Source: Sphingobacterium thalpophilum (GTDB lineage Bacteria; Bacteroidota; Bacteroidia; Flavobacteriales; Flavobacteriaceae). Taken from it: 8,157 nucleotides of DNA. Both the position numbers and the translations under genes were made by a program. The stretch is from assembly GCA_943325255.2 (NCBI GenBank), contig CALPOS020000088.1, positions 1-8,157 on the forward strand. The letters are read 5' to 3'. Positions 1 to 6,660 of this stretch are shown piece by piece; position 1 is the stretch's first letter, and each line of letters opens with the position of its first letter. The notes beneath the pieces were generated by a model, which searched no databases, was not told the origin of the DNA, and saw nothing but the letters and a program-made list of their open reading frames with translations.

Positions 1-1860
1 CCATTACAAACGATAACAGCAACTGCAACAGTGCCTTCTGGAGAAACTGTAATCTGGTACGATGCACCAAATGCAGGAACAGTTGTAGTGCCTCCAAGTA
101 TAAATACCGCTATTTCGGTTGTTTATTTTGCAGAAGCCTTTGATGGAACTTGCACATCCTTAACTCGAACACCTGTTATTTTAACAATAAATGCATTGCC
201 AGCTGACCCTGTTGTTGGTTTACTGACACAACCTGATTGTTTTACTTCAACGGGTTCCATCACCATTTTTCCAGTTCCTGCGGGCATCAGCTATAGTTTT
301 GACAGCGGTCCATTTACGACGACAACTTTCTATGGTTTACTGCCAAGCGGCACAAACCACACGATTGTCGCGCAGAATACTGGCGGTTGTTTATCACAAC
401 CAGTTATAGTTTCTATTTTGCCGCAACCATCCACGCCAAGCGCACCCACCGTAGTTATTACGCAACCAACTTGTACTACTCCGACGGGAGCCATTACTAT
501 TAATGGGGTTCCAGGTGAGACTTATAGTTTCGACGGCGGTCCATTTACAAACGTATTAGTATATAATGGGTTAATTGCCGCTTCAACACATACTTTGAAG
601 TCTAAAAATGCTAGCGGCTGTATTTCTACAACCACTTCTGTTACCTTAAACATTCAACCGCTTACTCCAGCACCACCAACACTAACACCAATTCAACCAA
701 CCTGCACTGAAGGGACAGGAACAGTTCAAATCGCAAACGTTCTAGGGCAAACTTATAGCTTTGACGGAAGCCCATTTACCACAACATTGAACTATCCAGG
801 ATTAACAGGAGGTTCTACACATATTGTAACCGCCCAAAATGGCTCTGGCTGTATTTCAGCAGCAAGTACAATAACATTAGATATTTCGCCACCTACCCCT
901 AATGCACCTGCAATATTCGCAGCACAACCCGATTGTACAGAAGCACTTGGCGAAATTACAATTCTGAATGTAGCAGGGGAAACCTACAGTTTTGATGGAG
1001 GACCATATGGTCCTAACCTAATTTATAGTGATCTTGCAGCTGGAACTTATACAATAACAGCAACCAACAGCTTTGATTGTATTTCACCAAGTACAACCGT
1101 AACTATAATTCCACAACCTATAACACTGACGCCAACGATTACCGATGGTGTTATTTGCGTTGATCAAGCAACCGGAGTTCCTTTTAGAACGCATATTCTA
1201 GAAACAGGTTTGAATTTGGCAACACACAGTTTTATTTGGACACTAGATGGTGCTGTCTTTCCAGAAACGGGAAGTTCAATTGAAGTAGATACTCCAGGCG
1301 TTTACACCGTCGTGGCTACAAATATTAGTACAGGTTGTGATTCACAAATTGCAACTGCCACTGTTACCGAATCTTTCCCTGGACTCGGAATTGCCGCACA
1401 AGTAATCAACCAATTTAGTGATGACGCAGGCGTTATCGTAAATGTAAATAGCGGAACAGGCCCATTTGTTTATCAATTAGACAATGGTCCGCCGCAAGAA
1501 AGCAATCTTTTCTTACCAGTGTCTTCTGGCTCACATATCTTGCATGTTACAGATGTCAACGGTTGTACCGATTTGACTAGTGAAATAACAGTTTTGGGTT
1601 ATTTTAAATTTTTCACACCAAATGACGATACCTATAATGACACCTGGAATATCATTGGACTAGAAGGACAACCTGAGGCAATAATCCATATTTACGATCG
1701 TTATGGCAAATACATCAAACAGATCAGTGCTAATGGTAAAGGTTGGGATGGTAAATTAAATGGTGAACCCTTGCCTTCAACTGACTACTGGTTTACGGTT
1801 GAATACGTCGAGAATGGTCAATCTAAAGAATATAAATCGCATTTTTCTTTAGTGCGGTAA
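1..1860 (+). CDS. T9SS-exported multidomain repeat protein with type B (gliding-motility-type) C-terminal sorting domain, 5'-truncated
   Basis: The reading frame is open from base 1, so the GTG at 31 is internal and the gene begins upstream. The visible 619 residues show, in order: the end of an Ig-like domain (to about base 186, with a VIWYDAP stretch and a TRTPVILTI end strand); four tandem repeats (211-1137); a PKD/Ig-like module (about 1138-1377); a SprB-like module ending near 1596, with GPFVYQLDNG and VTDVNGC; and a terminal domain (about 1597-1857) with FFTPNDDTYNDTW, IYDRYGK, GWDGKLNGEPLPSTDYWF and a final HFSLVR. That last domain matches the CHU_C / gliding-motility C-terminal family, which directs export through the type IX system to the cell surface or medium. 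The Ser/Thr/Pro/Gly-rich, Cys-paired modules suggest an adhesin-like surface protein, which is inference. The sorting motif reads NDDTYND where NGDGYND is more usual, a minor variation. The ligand is unknown. Confidence 0.93.
   Translation, partial: PLQTITATATVPSGETVIWYDAPNAGTVVVPPSINTAISVVYFAEAFDGTCTSLTRTPVILTINALPADPVVGLLTQPDCFTSTGSITIFPVPAGISYSFDSGPFTTTTFYGLLPSGTNHTIVAQNTGGCLSQPVIVSILPQPSTPSAPTVVITQPTCTTPTGAITINGVPGETYSFDGGPFTNVLVYNGLIAASTHTLKSKNASGCISTTTSVTLNIQPLTPAPPTLTPIQPTCTEGTGTVQIANVLGQTYSFDGSPFTTTLNYPGLTGGSTHIVTAQNGSGCISAASTITLDISPPTPNAPAIFAAQPDCTEALGEITILNVAGETYSFDGGPYGPNLIYSDLAAGTYTITATNSFDCISPSTTVTIIPQPITLTPTITDGVICVDQATGVPFRTHILETGLNLATHSFIWTLDGAVFPETGSSIEVDTPGVYTVVATNISTGCDSQIATATVTESFPGLGIAAQVINQFSDDAGVIVNVNSGTGPFVYQLDNGPPQESNLFLPVSSGSHILHVTDVNGCTDLTSEITVLGYFKFFTPNDDTYNDTWNIIGLEGQPEAIIHIYDRYGKYIKQISANGKGWDGKLNGEPLPSTDYWFTVEYVENGQSKEYKSHFSLVR
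211..1137 (+). repeat. Four tandem ~77-residue SprB-like protein repeats
   Basis: Four in-frame units lie at 211-444, 445-675, 676-906 and 907-1137 (78, 77, 77 and 77 codons). Each begins with a QP(D/T)C block and continues with TG.ITI or an equivalent. A YSFD(G/S)(G/S)P(F/Y) core follows, then a loop ending in a TAQN/TATN-like strand, and a second Cys in GC(I/L)S or DCIS near position 60. The second and third units are the most alike. The two Cys per unit keep their spacing and could form a disulphide outside the cytoplasm. The pattern resembles repeats in the flavobacterial gliding adhesin SprB. Copy number could vary by recombination between units. Confidence 0.85.
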
Positions 1861-1888
1861 TTTCAACTGACATCTTCATTTAATAAAT

Positions 1889-1954
1889 AAATAGGAATTT
1901 AATTGCGAGTGATTTCCATAAAAAACAAATCAACTTTCATTTAAATTCCTATTT
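1889..1954 (+). terminator. 14-bp inverted repeat, probable terminator of the T9SS-substrate gene
   Basis: The arms at 1889-1902 (AAATAGGAATTTAA) and 1941-1954 are perfect reverse complements. They are separated by 38 bases that contain a smaller 6-bp hairpin (1910-1915 with 1927-1932). The right arm runs into a T-rich tract (1952-1960, interrupted by one G). It starts 29 bases after the stop codon at 1860, which suits a factor-independent terminator. The stem is AT-rich and the loop is long, so efficiency is uncertain. The right arm overlaps the candidate -7 box for udk, so the element could instead be regulatory. Confidence 0.42.
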
Positions 1955-1957
1955 TTG
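1950..1957 (+). promoter_or_regulatory. Candidate Bacteroidetes -7 promoter box upstream of udk
   Basis: TATTTTTG fits the Bacteroidetes sigma-ABfr -7 consensus TAnnTTTG and lies 28 bases before the udk ATG. I see no TTG-type -33 element 17-23 bases upstream, so the match is only half a promoter. In such AT-rich DNA it could be chance. Confidence 0.33.
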
Positions 1958-1985
1958 TTTTCGAAAAAACTAACTCAACTACTCT

Positions 1986-2594
1986 ATGCTAATTATTGGA
2001 ATTGCGGGCGGAACTGGAAGCGGAAAAACAACCGTGGTACACCAAATTATGAACGAATTGCCTGAAACGGAAGTCGGTATTATTTCGCAAGATTCTTACT
2101 ATAAAGACAATTCCAATTTAAGTTTCGACGAAAGAGCCTTAATCAATTTTGATCACCCGCGCGCCATCGATTTCGATCTACTAGTCAATCATCTCCAAGA
2201 ATTGAAAGCGGGAAACAACATTGACCAACCCGTTTATTCCTTCGTCACACACAACAGAACAGACGATACGATATACACGCATCCGAGAAAAGTAATGATT
2301 GTCGAGGGAATATTGATACTCGCCCATCCCGAACTGAGAGACCTTTTTGATGTCAAAATTTTTGTTCACGCGGATTCCGATGAACGGTTAATCCGTCGAC
2401 TCAAACGCGATATCGCCGAACGTGGCCGTGATATGGATGAAGTACTCAACCGATACCAAACCACCCTCAAACCCATGCACCAACAATTTATCGAGTCAAC
2501 AAAAGCCTTCGCAGACATCATCATTCCTAACGACAAATACAACACCGTTGCCATCGATGTGGTTCGTGCGGTAATAAATCAAAGATTATCCTAA
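1986..2594 (+). CDS. udk: Uridine kinase (uridine/cytidine monophosphokinase)
   Basis: The 202-residue protein phosphorylates uridine and cytidine to UMP and CMP with ATP or GTP in the cytoplasmic pyrimidine salvage pathway. The N-terminus carries a P-loop, GGTGSGKTT (residues 8-16), on the first beta strand (MLIIGIAG). The uridine-kinase signature QDSYYKD follows at 35-41, then NFDHPRAID (54-62), the Walker-B-like strand VMIVEGIL (103-110) and the lid region RRLKRDIAERGRD (137-149). Length is close to the family norm of about 205-215. The ATG at 1986 puts the P-loop at the expected distance from the N-terminus. No Shine-Dalgarno sequence precedes it, which is normal in this phylum. It is the first gene of the co-directional run, and 153 bases with a composite repeat separate it from the next gene. 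Confidence 0.96.
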   Translation: MLIIGIAGGTGSGKTTVVHQIMNELPETEVGIISQDSYYKDNSNLSFDERALINFDHPRAIDFDLLVNHLQELKAGNNIDQPVYSFVTHNRTDDTIYTHPRKVMIVEGILILAHPELRDLFDVKIFVHADSDERLIRRLKRDIAERGRDMDEVLNRYQTTLKPMHQQFIESTKAFADIIIPNDKYNTVAIDVVRAVINQRLS

Positions 2595-2620
2595 AAAAAT
2601 TGTACATTTATGCTGCTTTT

Positions 2621-2736
2621 TTTAGGAGCTAATCCCGCTATCCGTTGCAATCTTTTTTGTTTTTTGTCACCCCGAGCGCAGTCGAGGGGTTTTTCATAAA
2701 AACAAAAAAGGATTTCCACTGCTATCGGGGCTAAAA
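2621..2736. repeat. Composite imperfect-palindrome intergenic repeat between udk and the divIC-like gene
   Basis: The spacer folds as a long imperfect hairpin. Bases 2649-2664 (AATCTTTTTTGTTTTT) pair with 2698-2714, with one bulged G (2710). The tip holds CCCC (2670-2673) facing GGGG (2686-2689) in a GC-rich GTCACCCCGAGCGCAGTCGA block. The outer parts, CCCGCTATCCG on the left and GCTATCGGGGCTA on the right, can pair partly. I recognise both the GAGCGCAGTCGA core and the GGAGCTA...ATCGGGGCTA flanks as sequences repeated in Flavobacterium intergenic DNA, but this is from memory. The element ends 11 bases before the divIC-like ATG, so it would sit in the 5' leader. It may act as an attenuator or RNA processing site, or simply be a dispersed repeat. 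Confidence 0.7.
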
Positions 2737-2747
2737 CATAAACACCA

Positions 2748-3071
2748 ATGGAACAATCGTATAAAGACAAACCCTGGTTTAAATTCGTAAGCAATAAATA
2801 CGTTTGGGTATTGCTGTTTTTTTGTACTTGGATGTTGTTTCTAGATAATTACTCTTACTTCGACCATCGTGTCCTCAATCAAGAAATCGATGAACTCGAA
2901 GCCAACAAAAAATATTATCAAGAAGAAATCAAAAAGGATCAAGAAAATATCAAACTACTCAAACATCCTGACCAAATTGAAAAATTCGCACGCGAAAAAT
3001 ACTATATGAAACGCGACAGTGAAGATATTTACATCGTCGAATACGAAGGCGATACCATTAAGAAGCAATAG
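2748..3071 (+). CDS. divIC: DivIC/FtsB-family septum formation protein
   Basis: This 107-residue bitopic inner-membrane protein has a short basic cytoplasmic N-terminus (MEQSYKDKPWFKFVSNK) and one membrane segment at about residues 18-33 (YVWVLLFFCTWMLFL). A charged coiled coil follows at about 41-72, then the conserved block HPDQIEKFAREKYYMKRDSEDIYIVE (73-98). That architecture and the EKFAREKYYMK region are typical of DivIC/FtsB proteins, which join FtsL- and FtsQ-like proteins in the divisome and help activate septal peptidoglycan synthesis. Size is normal. The gene follows the composite repeat and precedes mutA by 50 bases. From memory, the udk - divIC-like - mutA - mutB order recurs in flavobacteria. 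The symbol is by family: the sequence alone does not separate DivIC from FtsB. Confidence 0.88.
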   Translation: MEQSYKDKPWFKFVSNKYVWVLLFFCTWMLFLDNYSYFDHRVLNQEIDELEANKKYYQEEIKKDQENIKLLKHPDQIEKFAREKYYMKRDSEDIYIVEYEGDTIKKQ

Positions 3072-3072
3072 C

Positions 3073-3105
3073 AGAAAGAGTCAAGAAGCGAGACAAAAAA
3101 CAAAA
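3073..3105. repeat. Purine-rich low-complexity spacer between the divIC-like gene and mutA
   Basis: The 50-base gap between the two genes is dominated by AGAAAGAGTCAAGAAGCGAG followed by an A-rich run. It is built from near-repeats of AAGA and (A/C)GA(G/C). I associate similar AAGAAGCGAGAC tracts with flavobacterial intergenic DNA, from memory. No hairpin or Shine-Dalgarno sequence in a usable position is apparent. Confidence 0.4.
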
Positions 3106-3121
3106 TCTAAATTCCAGCATC

Positions 3122-4480
3122 ATGAAGTTATTCAACGAATTCGAACCCGTTTCCTCCAAACAATGGAAACAACAAATTCAATTTGAATTGAAAGGCGCCG
3201 ACTATAATGATACCGTGGTCTGGAAATCTCCTGAAGATATTCAGGTTCGACCTTTTTACCATTTCGATGAATCCACCGTTACAAGCGTCGCAACAAAAGC
3301 CACTGAATTTAAAATTGGCCAATCGATTTTTGTCTTTGATTTGGACAAGTCGATTTCCAATGCCTTAGACAGCGTCAAACGAGGCGCCGAAAGCCTCGTA
3401 TTTACTATAAAAGACGAAAAAACCGACGTCGAAAAATTGCTAAACAACCTTCCTTTAGAAAACGTCACCATTCACTTTCATTTGCTATTTCTCTCTATCG
3501 ATTTCGTCGCTAAAATTGAACGAATTGCACAAGCTAAAAATGCCAAAATCTATTGCAACTTAGATCCAATTGGACACTTAGCACGAGAAGGCAATTGGTT
3601 TGTAAACGAAGAAAAAGACAACTTTAAAACATTAAATAAACTATCCAACAGTTCTTCTAAAACCAGCATCATTAGTATTGATGCAGGTTTGTATCAAAAC
3701 GCTGGCGCCACGATGGTACAACAGTTGGCTTACGCATTAGGTCATGCGACCGAATATTTCAATGCGATTGAAACCATCAATCAACCCATCGTTTTTCAAG
3801 TTGCCGTTGGCAGCAATTACTTTTTTGAAATCGCAAAATTACGGGCTTTACGATTGCTCTTTTCTCCCGTTGCCCAATCATTTGGGCATACATTAGATTG
3901 CCACATTGCGGTTTCTCCCAGCAAGCGAAACAAGACCATTTACGATTACAATGTCAATATGCTGCGCACTACTTCGGAATGTATGAGTGCTATTTTTGGT
4001 GGAGCGAATACGATTTCCAATTTGCCTTACGACATTCTATACCACAAATCCAACGAATTCGGTGAGCGGATTTCCCGAAATCAACTATTGATTTTGAAAA
4101 AGGAATGTTACTTTGATAAAGTCGATAATCCCGCTGATGGCAGCTACTACATCGAAAGTCTTACGCAACAATTGGCTGAAAAAGCGCTAAGTTTATTCAA
4201 AGATATCGAAGCCCATGGCGGATTTTTGAAACAATTGAAAGACGGCACCATCAAAAGAAAAATTCAAGAGAGCGCCGATGCAGAACAAAAATCTTTTGAT
4301 GAAGGAAAAGAAATCTTATTAGGAACGAATAAATATCCCAACAAAAACGATCAAATGAAACACGACTTAGAGCTGTTTCCCTTTGTTAAAATAAAACCCA
4401 GAAAAACGTTGATCACTCCGATTATTGAGAAACGTCTAGCGGAACAATCTGAACAAGAACGCCTATCCACTGAAGTATAA
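3122..4480 (+). CDS. mutA: Methylmalonyl-CoA mutase small (beta) subunit, lacking the B12-binding domain
   Basis: The 452-residue protein is the non-catalytic partner of MutB in the heterodimer that interconverts (R)-methylmalonyl-CoA and succinyl-CoA. It keeps only the TIM-barrel mutase fold. The N-terminal linker and substrate region read FELKGADYNDTVVWKSPEDI (21-40) and VRPFYHFDE. The barrel includes NAGATMVQQLAYALGHATEYF (193-213), FFEIAKLRALRLLFSP (234-249) and, late on, DNPADGSYYIESLTQQLAEKA, which parallels DPWAGSYYVESLTNEIAQNA in MutB. The catalytic His of the SGYHMQEAGAT motif is Leu190 here, and no DxHxxG cobalamin motif exists. At about 450 residues it is shorter than the ~620-640 of actinobacterial small subunits, as I recall for Bacteroidetes homologues. 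Thirty bases separate it from mutB, so co-transcription is likely. Confidence 0.94.
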   Translation: MKLFNEFEPVSSKQWKQQIQFELKGADYNDTVVWKSPEDIQVRPFYHFDESTVTSVATKATEFKIGQSIFVFDLDKSISNALDSVKRGAESLVFTIKDEKTDVEKLLNNLPLENVTIHFHLLFLSIDFVAKIERIAQAKNAKIYCNLDPIGHLAREGNWFVNEEKDNFKTLNKLSNSSSKTSIISIDAGLYQNAGATMVQQLAYALGHATEYFNAIETINQPIVFQVAVGSNYFFEIAKLRALRLLFSPVAQSFGHTLDCHIAVSPSKRNKTIYDYNVNMLRTTSECMSAIFGGANTISNLPYDILYHKSNEFGERISRNQLLILKKECYFDKVDNPADGSYYIESLTQQLAEKALSLFKDIEAHGGFLKQLKDGTIKRKIQESADAEQKSFDEGKEILLGTNKYPNKNDQMKHDLELFPFVKIKPRKTLITPIIEKRLAEQSEQERLSTEV

Positions 4481-4510
4481 CTTTGCGACTAAGTGCCTTT
4501 GCGAGCAACC
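4481..4510. repeat. Short direct-repeat spacer between mutA and mutB
   Basis: The whole gap consists of CTTTGCGACTAAGTGC then CTTTGCGAGCAACC. The 8-mer CTTTGCGA occurs at 4481-4488 and again at 4497-4504, a 16-base period. CTTTGCG-rich strings are common intergenic repeats in Flavobacterium as I remember them. It directly abuts the mutB ATG and supplies no Shine-Dalgarno sequence. A GTG at 4493 extends the mutB frame into it, but that start would encode repeat sequence and is unlikely. Confidence 0.5.
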
Positions 4511-6643
4511 ATGAAAAGAAAAGACCTCCAACATATCACGCTAACGGAAAACCGACAACGGTCAACCGACAACGGTCAACCAACAACCGACAACTTTCTC
4601 ACGGCGGAAGGCATCGAGTTGAAATCAACTTACAACAAAAGTGACATCGAGAACCTTGAACATATCGGATTTGGTGCAGGATTCGCACCCAATCTTCGCG
4701 GTCCGTATGCAACGATGTTTGTGCGTCGTCCGTGGACAATTCGTCAGTATGCCGGATTTTCAACTGCAGAGGAAAGCAATGCTTTTTATAGAAGAAACTT
4801 AGCCGCAGGACAAAAAGGATTATCCATAGCCTTCGATTTGCCAACGCACCGTGGTTATGATTCCGATCACGAGCGCGTGGTTGGAGATGTCGGAAAAGCA
4901 GGAGTTGCCATCGATTCAGTCGAGGATATGAAAGTCTTATTCGACCAAATTCCACTACAAGAGATGTCAGTTTCGATGACGATGAACGGCGCGGTACTTC
5001 CTATTATGGCTTTTTACATTGTCGCGGCAGAAGAACAAGGGGTTACTCCAGAACAACTTTCAGGAACCATACAAAATGATATCCTAAAGGAGTTTATGGT
5101 GCGAAATACCTACATCTATCCGCCTACTCCATCCATGAAAATTATTGCAGATATTTTTGAGTACACCAGCAAAAAAATGCCGAAATTCAACTCTATTTCG
5201 ATTTCTGGTTACCATATGCAAGAAGCAGGAGCTACTGCCGATATTGAGTTAGCGTACACTTTGGCGGACGGATTAGAATACATCCGAACTGGACTTTCAA
5301 CAGGAATGAAAATCGATGAGTTTGCACCACGACTTTCCTTTTTTTGGGCCATTGGAATGAATCATTTTATGGAAATTGCTAAAATGCGAGCCGGTCGAAT
5401 GATCTGGGCAAAACTGGTCAAACAATTTGATCCCAAAGATGACAAATCTTTAGCTTTACGAACCCATTGTCAGACTTCTGGTTGGAGTTTAACAGAGCAA
5501 GATCCTTTCAATAATGTGGCGCGCACCACAGTTGAAGCGATGGCGGCAGCATTCGGAGGAACACAATCTTTGCACACGAATGCGCTTGATGAAGCGATAG
5601 CTCTGCCGACAGATTTCTCTGCACGAATTGCTCGAAATACGCAAATCTATTTACAAGAAGAAACCAAAATAACCAAAACCGTTGATCCATGGGCAGGAAG
5701 TTACTATGTAGAAAGTCTGACCAACGAAATAGCACAAAACGCATGGAAACTTATTGAAGAAGTCGAAGAATTGGGTGGAATGACTAAAGCTATCGAGGCC
5801 GGAATTCCAAAATTGCGTATAGAAGAAGCCGCGGCAAGAAAACAAGCAAGAATTGACAGCAACCAAGATATTATTGTCGGCGTCAATCAATTTCGTTTGG
5901 AGAAAGAAGATCCATTACATATCTTAGATGTGGATAATCAAATGGTTCGCAAACAACAAATTGAACAATTACAACGAATTAAGGCTTCTCGAAATAAGGA
6001 GAAAGTGCAAGAATCGTTACAGCTATTGACGCTTTGTGCACAAACTGGAAAAGGAAACTTGCTTGATTTGGCCGTAGATGCGGCTAGAAACAGAGCTACA
6101 CTTGGCGAAATTAGCAATGCATTAGAACATGTTTTCGGAAGATATAAAGCACAAATTAAAACGTTTAGTGGCGTGTATAGTAAAGAAATAAAATACGATA
6201 AGAGCTTCGAAAAAGCGAAACAATTGGCAGACGAATTTGCTGCGAAAGAAGGTCGACGTCCCAGAATTATGATTGCAAAAATGGGGCAAGATGGTCATGA
6301 TCGTGGCGCAAAAGTCGTTGCAACTGGCTATGCCGATGTCGGTTTTGATGTTGATATTGGCCCGTTATTTCAAACTCCCGCAGAAGCAGCAAAACAAGCT
6401 GTTGAAAACGACGTCCATATATTAGGTGTTTCATCATTAGCGGCTGGCCATAAAACTTTGGTGCCTCAGGTAATTGAAGAGCTGAAAAAATACGGCAGAC
6501 AAGATATTATGGTCATTGTGGGCGGTGTAATTCCAGCACAAGATTATCAATATTTATTTGACTCGGGTGCTGTCGCTGTCTTTGGACCAGGAACAAAGAT
6601 TAGTGAAGCGGCAATTTCAATTCTGGAAATACTTTTAGATTAA
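4511..6643 (+). CDS. mutB: Methylmalonyl-CoA mutase large (alpha, catalytic) subunit
   Basis: This 710-residue subunit binds adenosylcobalamin and catalyses the radical carbon-skeleton rearrangement of methylmalonyl-CoA and succinyl-CoA in cytoplasmic propionate metabolism. The ATG at 4511 gives MKRKDLQHITL, which resembles other flavobacterial MutB N-termini; the GTG at 4493 is rejected because it lies in repeat DNA. Substrate-barrel motifs are RPWTIRQYAGFSTAEESN (74-91, with the active-site Tyr at 80), TMNGAV and SGYHMQEAGAT with catalytic His235. Further on are RTHCQTSGWSLTEQDPFNN and DPWAGSYYVESL. The C-terminal cobalamin domain (about 577-710) has DGHDRG, the DxHxxG motif with lower axial ligand His596, followed by GVSSLAAGH and VIVGGVIPAQD. 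Length matches the family (~710-730). Residues 14-28 derive from a 14-nt tandem repeat. No meaB-type chaperone gene is in the window. Confidence 0.97.
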   Translation: MKRKDLQHITLTENRQRSTDNGQPTTDNFLTAEGIELKSTYNKSDIENLEHIGFGAGFAPNLRGPYATMFVRRPWTIRQYAGFSTAEESNAFYRRNLAAGQKGLSIAFDLPTHRGYDSDHERVVGDVGKAGVAIDSVEDMKVLFDQIPLQEMSVSMTMNGAVLPIMAFYIVAAEEQGVTPEQLSGTIQNDILKEFMVRNTYIYPPTPSMKIIADIFEYTSKKMPKFNSISISGYHMQEAGATADIELAYTLADGLEYIRTGLSTGMKIDEFAPRLSFFWAIGMNHFMEIAKMRAGRMIWAKLVKQFDPKDDKSLALRTHCQTSGWSLTEQDPFNNVARTTVEAMAAAFGGTQSLHTNALDEAIALPTDFSARIARNTQIYLQEETKITKTVDPWAGSYYVESLTNEIAQNAWKLIEEVEELGGMTKAIEAGIPKLRIEEAAARKQARIDSNQDIIVGVNQFRLEKEDPLHILDVDNQMVRKQQIEQLQRIKASRNKEKVQESLQLLTLCAQTGKGNLLDLAVDAARNRATLGEISNALEHVFGRYKAQIKTFSGVYSKEIKYDKSFEKAKQLADEFAAKEGRRPRIMIAKMGQDGHDRGAKVVATGYADVGFDVDIGPLFQTPAEAAKQAVENDVHILGVSSLAAGHKTLVPQVIEELKKYGRQDIMVIVGGVIPAQDYQYLFDSGAVAVFGPGTKISEAAISILEILLD
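4551..4592 (+). repeat. 14-nt tandem repeat, three copies, inside the 5' coding part of mutB
   Basis: ACCGACAACGGTCA occurs at 4551-4564 and again, identically, at 4565-4578. A third copy with three mismatches fills 4579-4592. Fourteen is not a multiple of three, so each copy is read in a different frame (RQRS, TDNGQ, PTTDN), but three copies total 42 nt and keep mutB in frame. It lies between MKRKDLQHITLTE and the conserved FLTAEGIEL, probably a flexible N-terminal extension. The unit resembles ACCGACAAC/GGTCAACC strings I associate with flavobacterial intergenic repeats. Confidence 0.85.
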
Positions 6644-6655
6644 ATCTATTTTTTT
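6636..6655 (+). terminator. Weak hairpin plus T-tract at the end of mutB
   Basis: TAGAT (6636-6640) and ATCTA (6644-6648) are complementary. The loop TAA is the mutB stop codon itself, and seven T follow (6649-6655). The layout is terminator-like, but a 5-bp AT-rich stem is weak. Transcription probably reads through into the lipoprotein gene six bases further on. Confidence 0.25.
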
Positions 6656-6660
6656 GTACG

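Noticed and set aside
31..33. GTG at 31 as the start of the T9SS-substrate gene
   Set aside because: The frame is open from base 1 and the codons before 31 continue the same Ig-like domain. A signal peptide is missing, so the true start is upstream of the window.
2591..2794. Minus-strand 67-codon frame across the udk-divIC spacer
   Set aside because: It is mainly a translation of the composite palindromic repeat and runs into the divIC-like coding start. It shows no protein-family features, and such frames arise wherever this repeat lies.
4493..4510. GTG at 4493 as the mutB start
   Set aside because: It would add six residues encoded by the CTTTGCGA repeat spacer. The ATG at 4511 gives the expected MKRKDLQHI start.
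4551..4592. CRISPR-like array in the mutB 5' region
   Set aside because: The copies are contiguous with no spacers and the unit is only 14 nt, so it is a simple tandem repeat.
4599..4955. Minus-strand 118-codon frame inside mutB
   Set aside because: It lies wholly antisense to highly conserved mutase sequence and is explained by codon bias of the plus strand.
6649..6656. TATTTTTTTG before the lipoprotein gene as a -7 promoter box
   Set aside because: It has two extra T compared with TAnnTTTG, no -33 element is visible, and the ATG follows within a few bases, too close for a normal leader.
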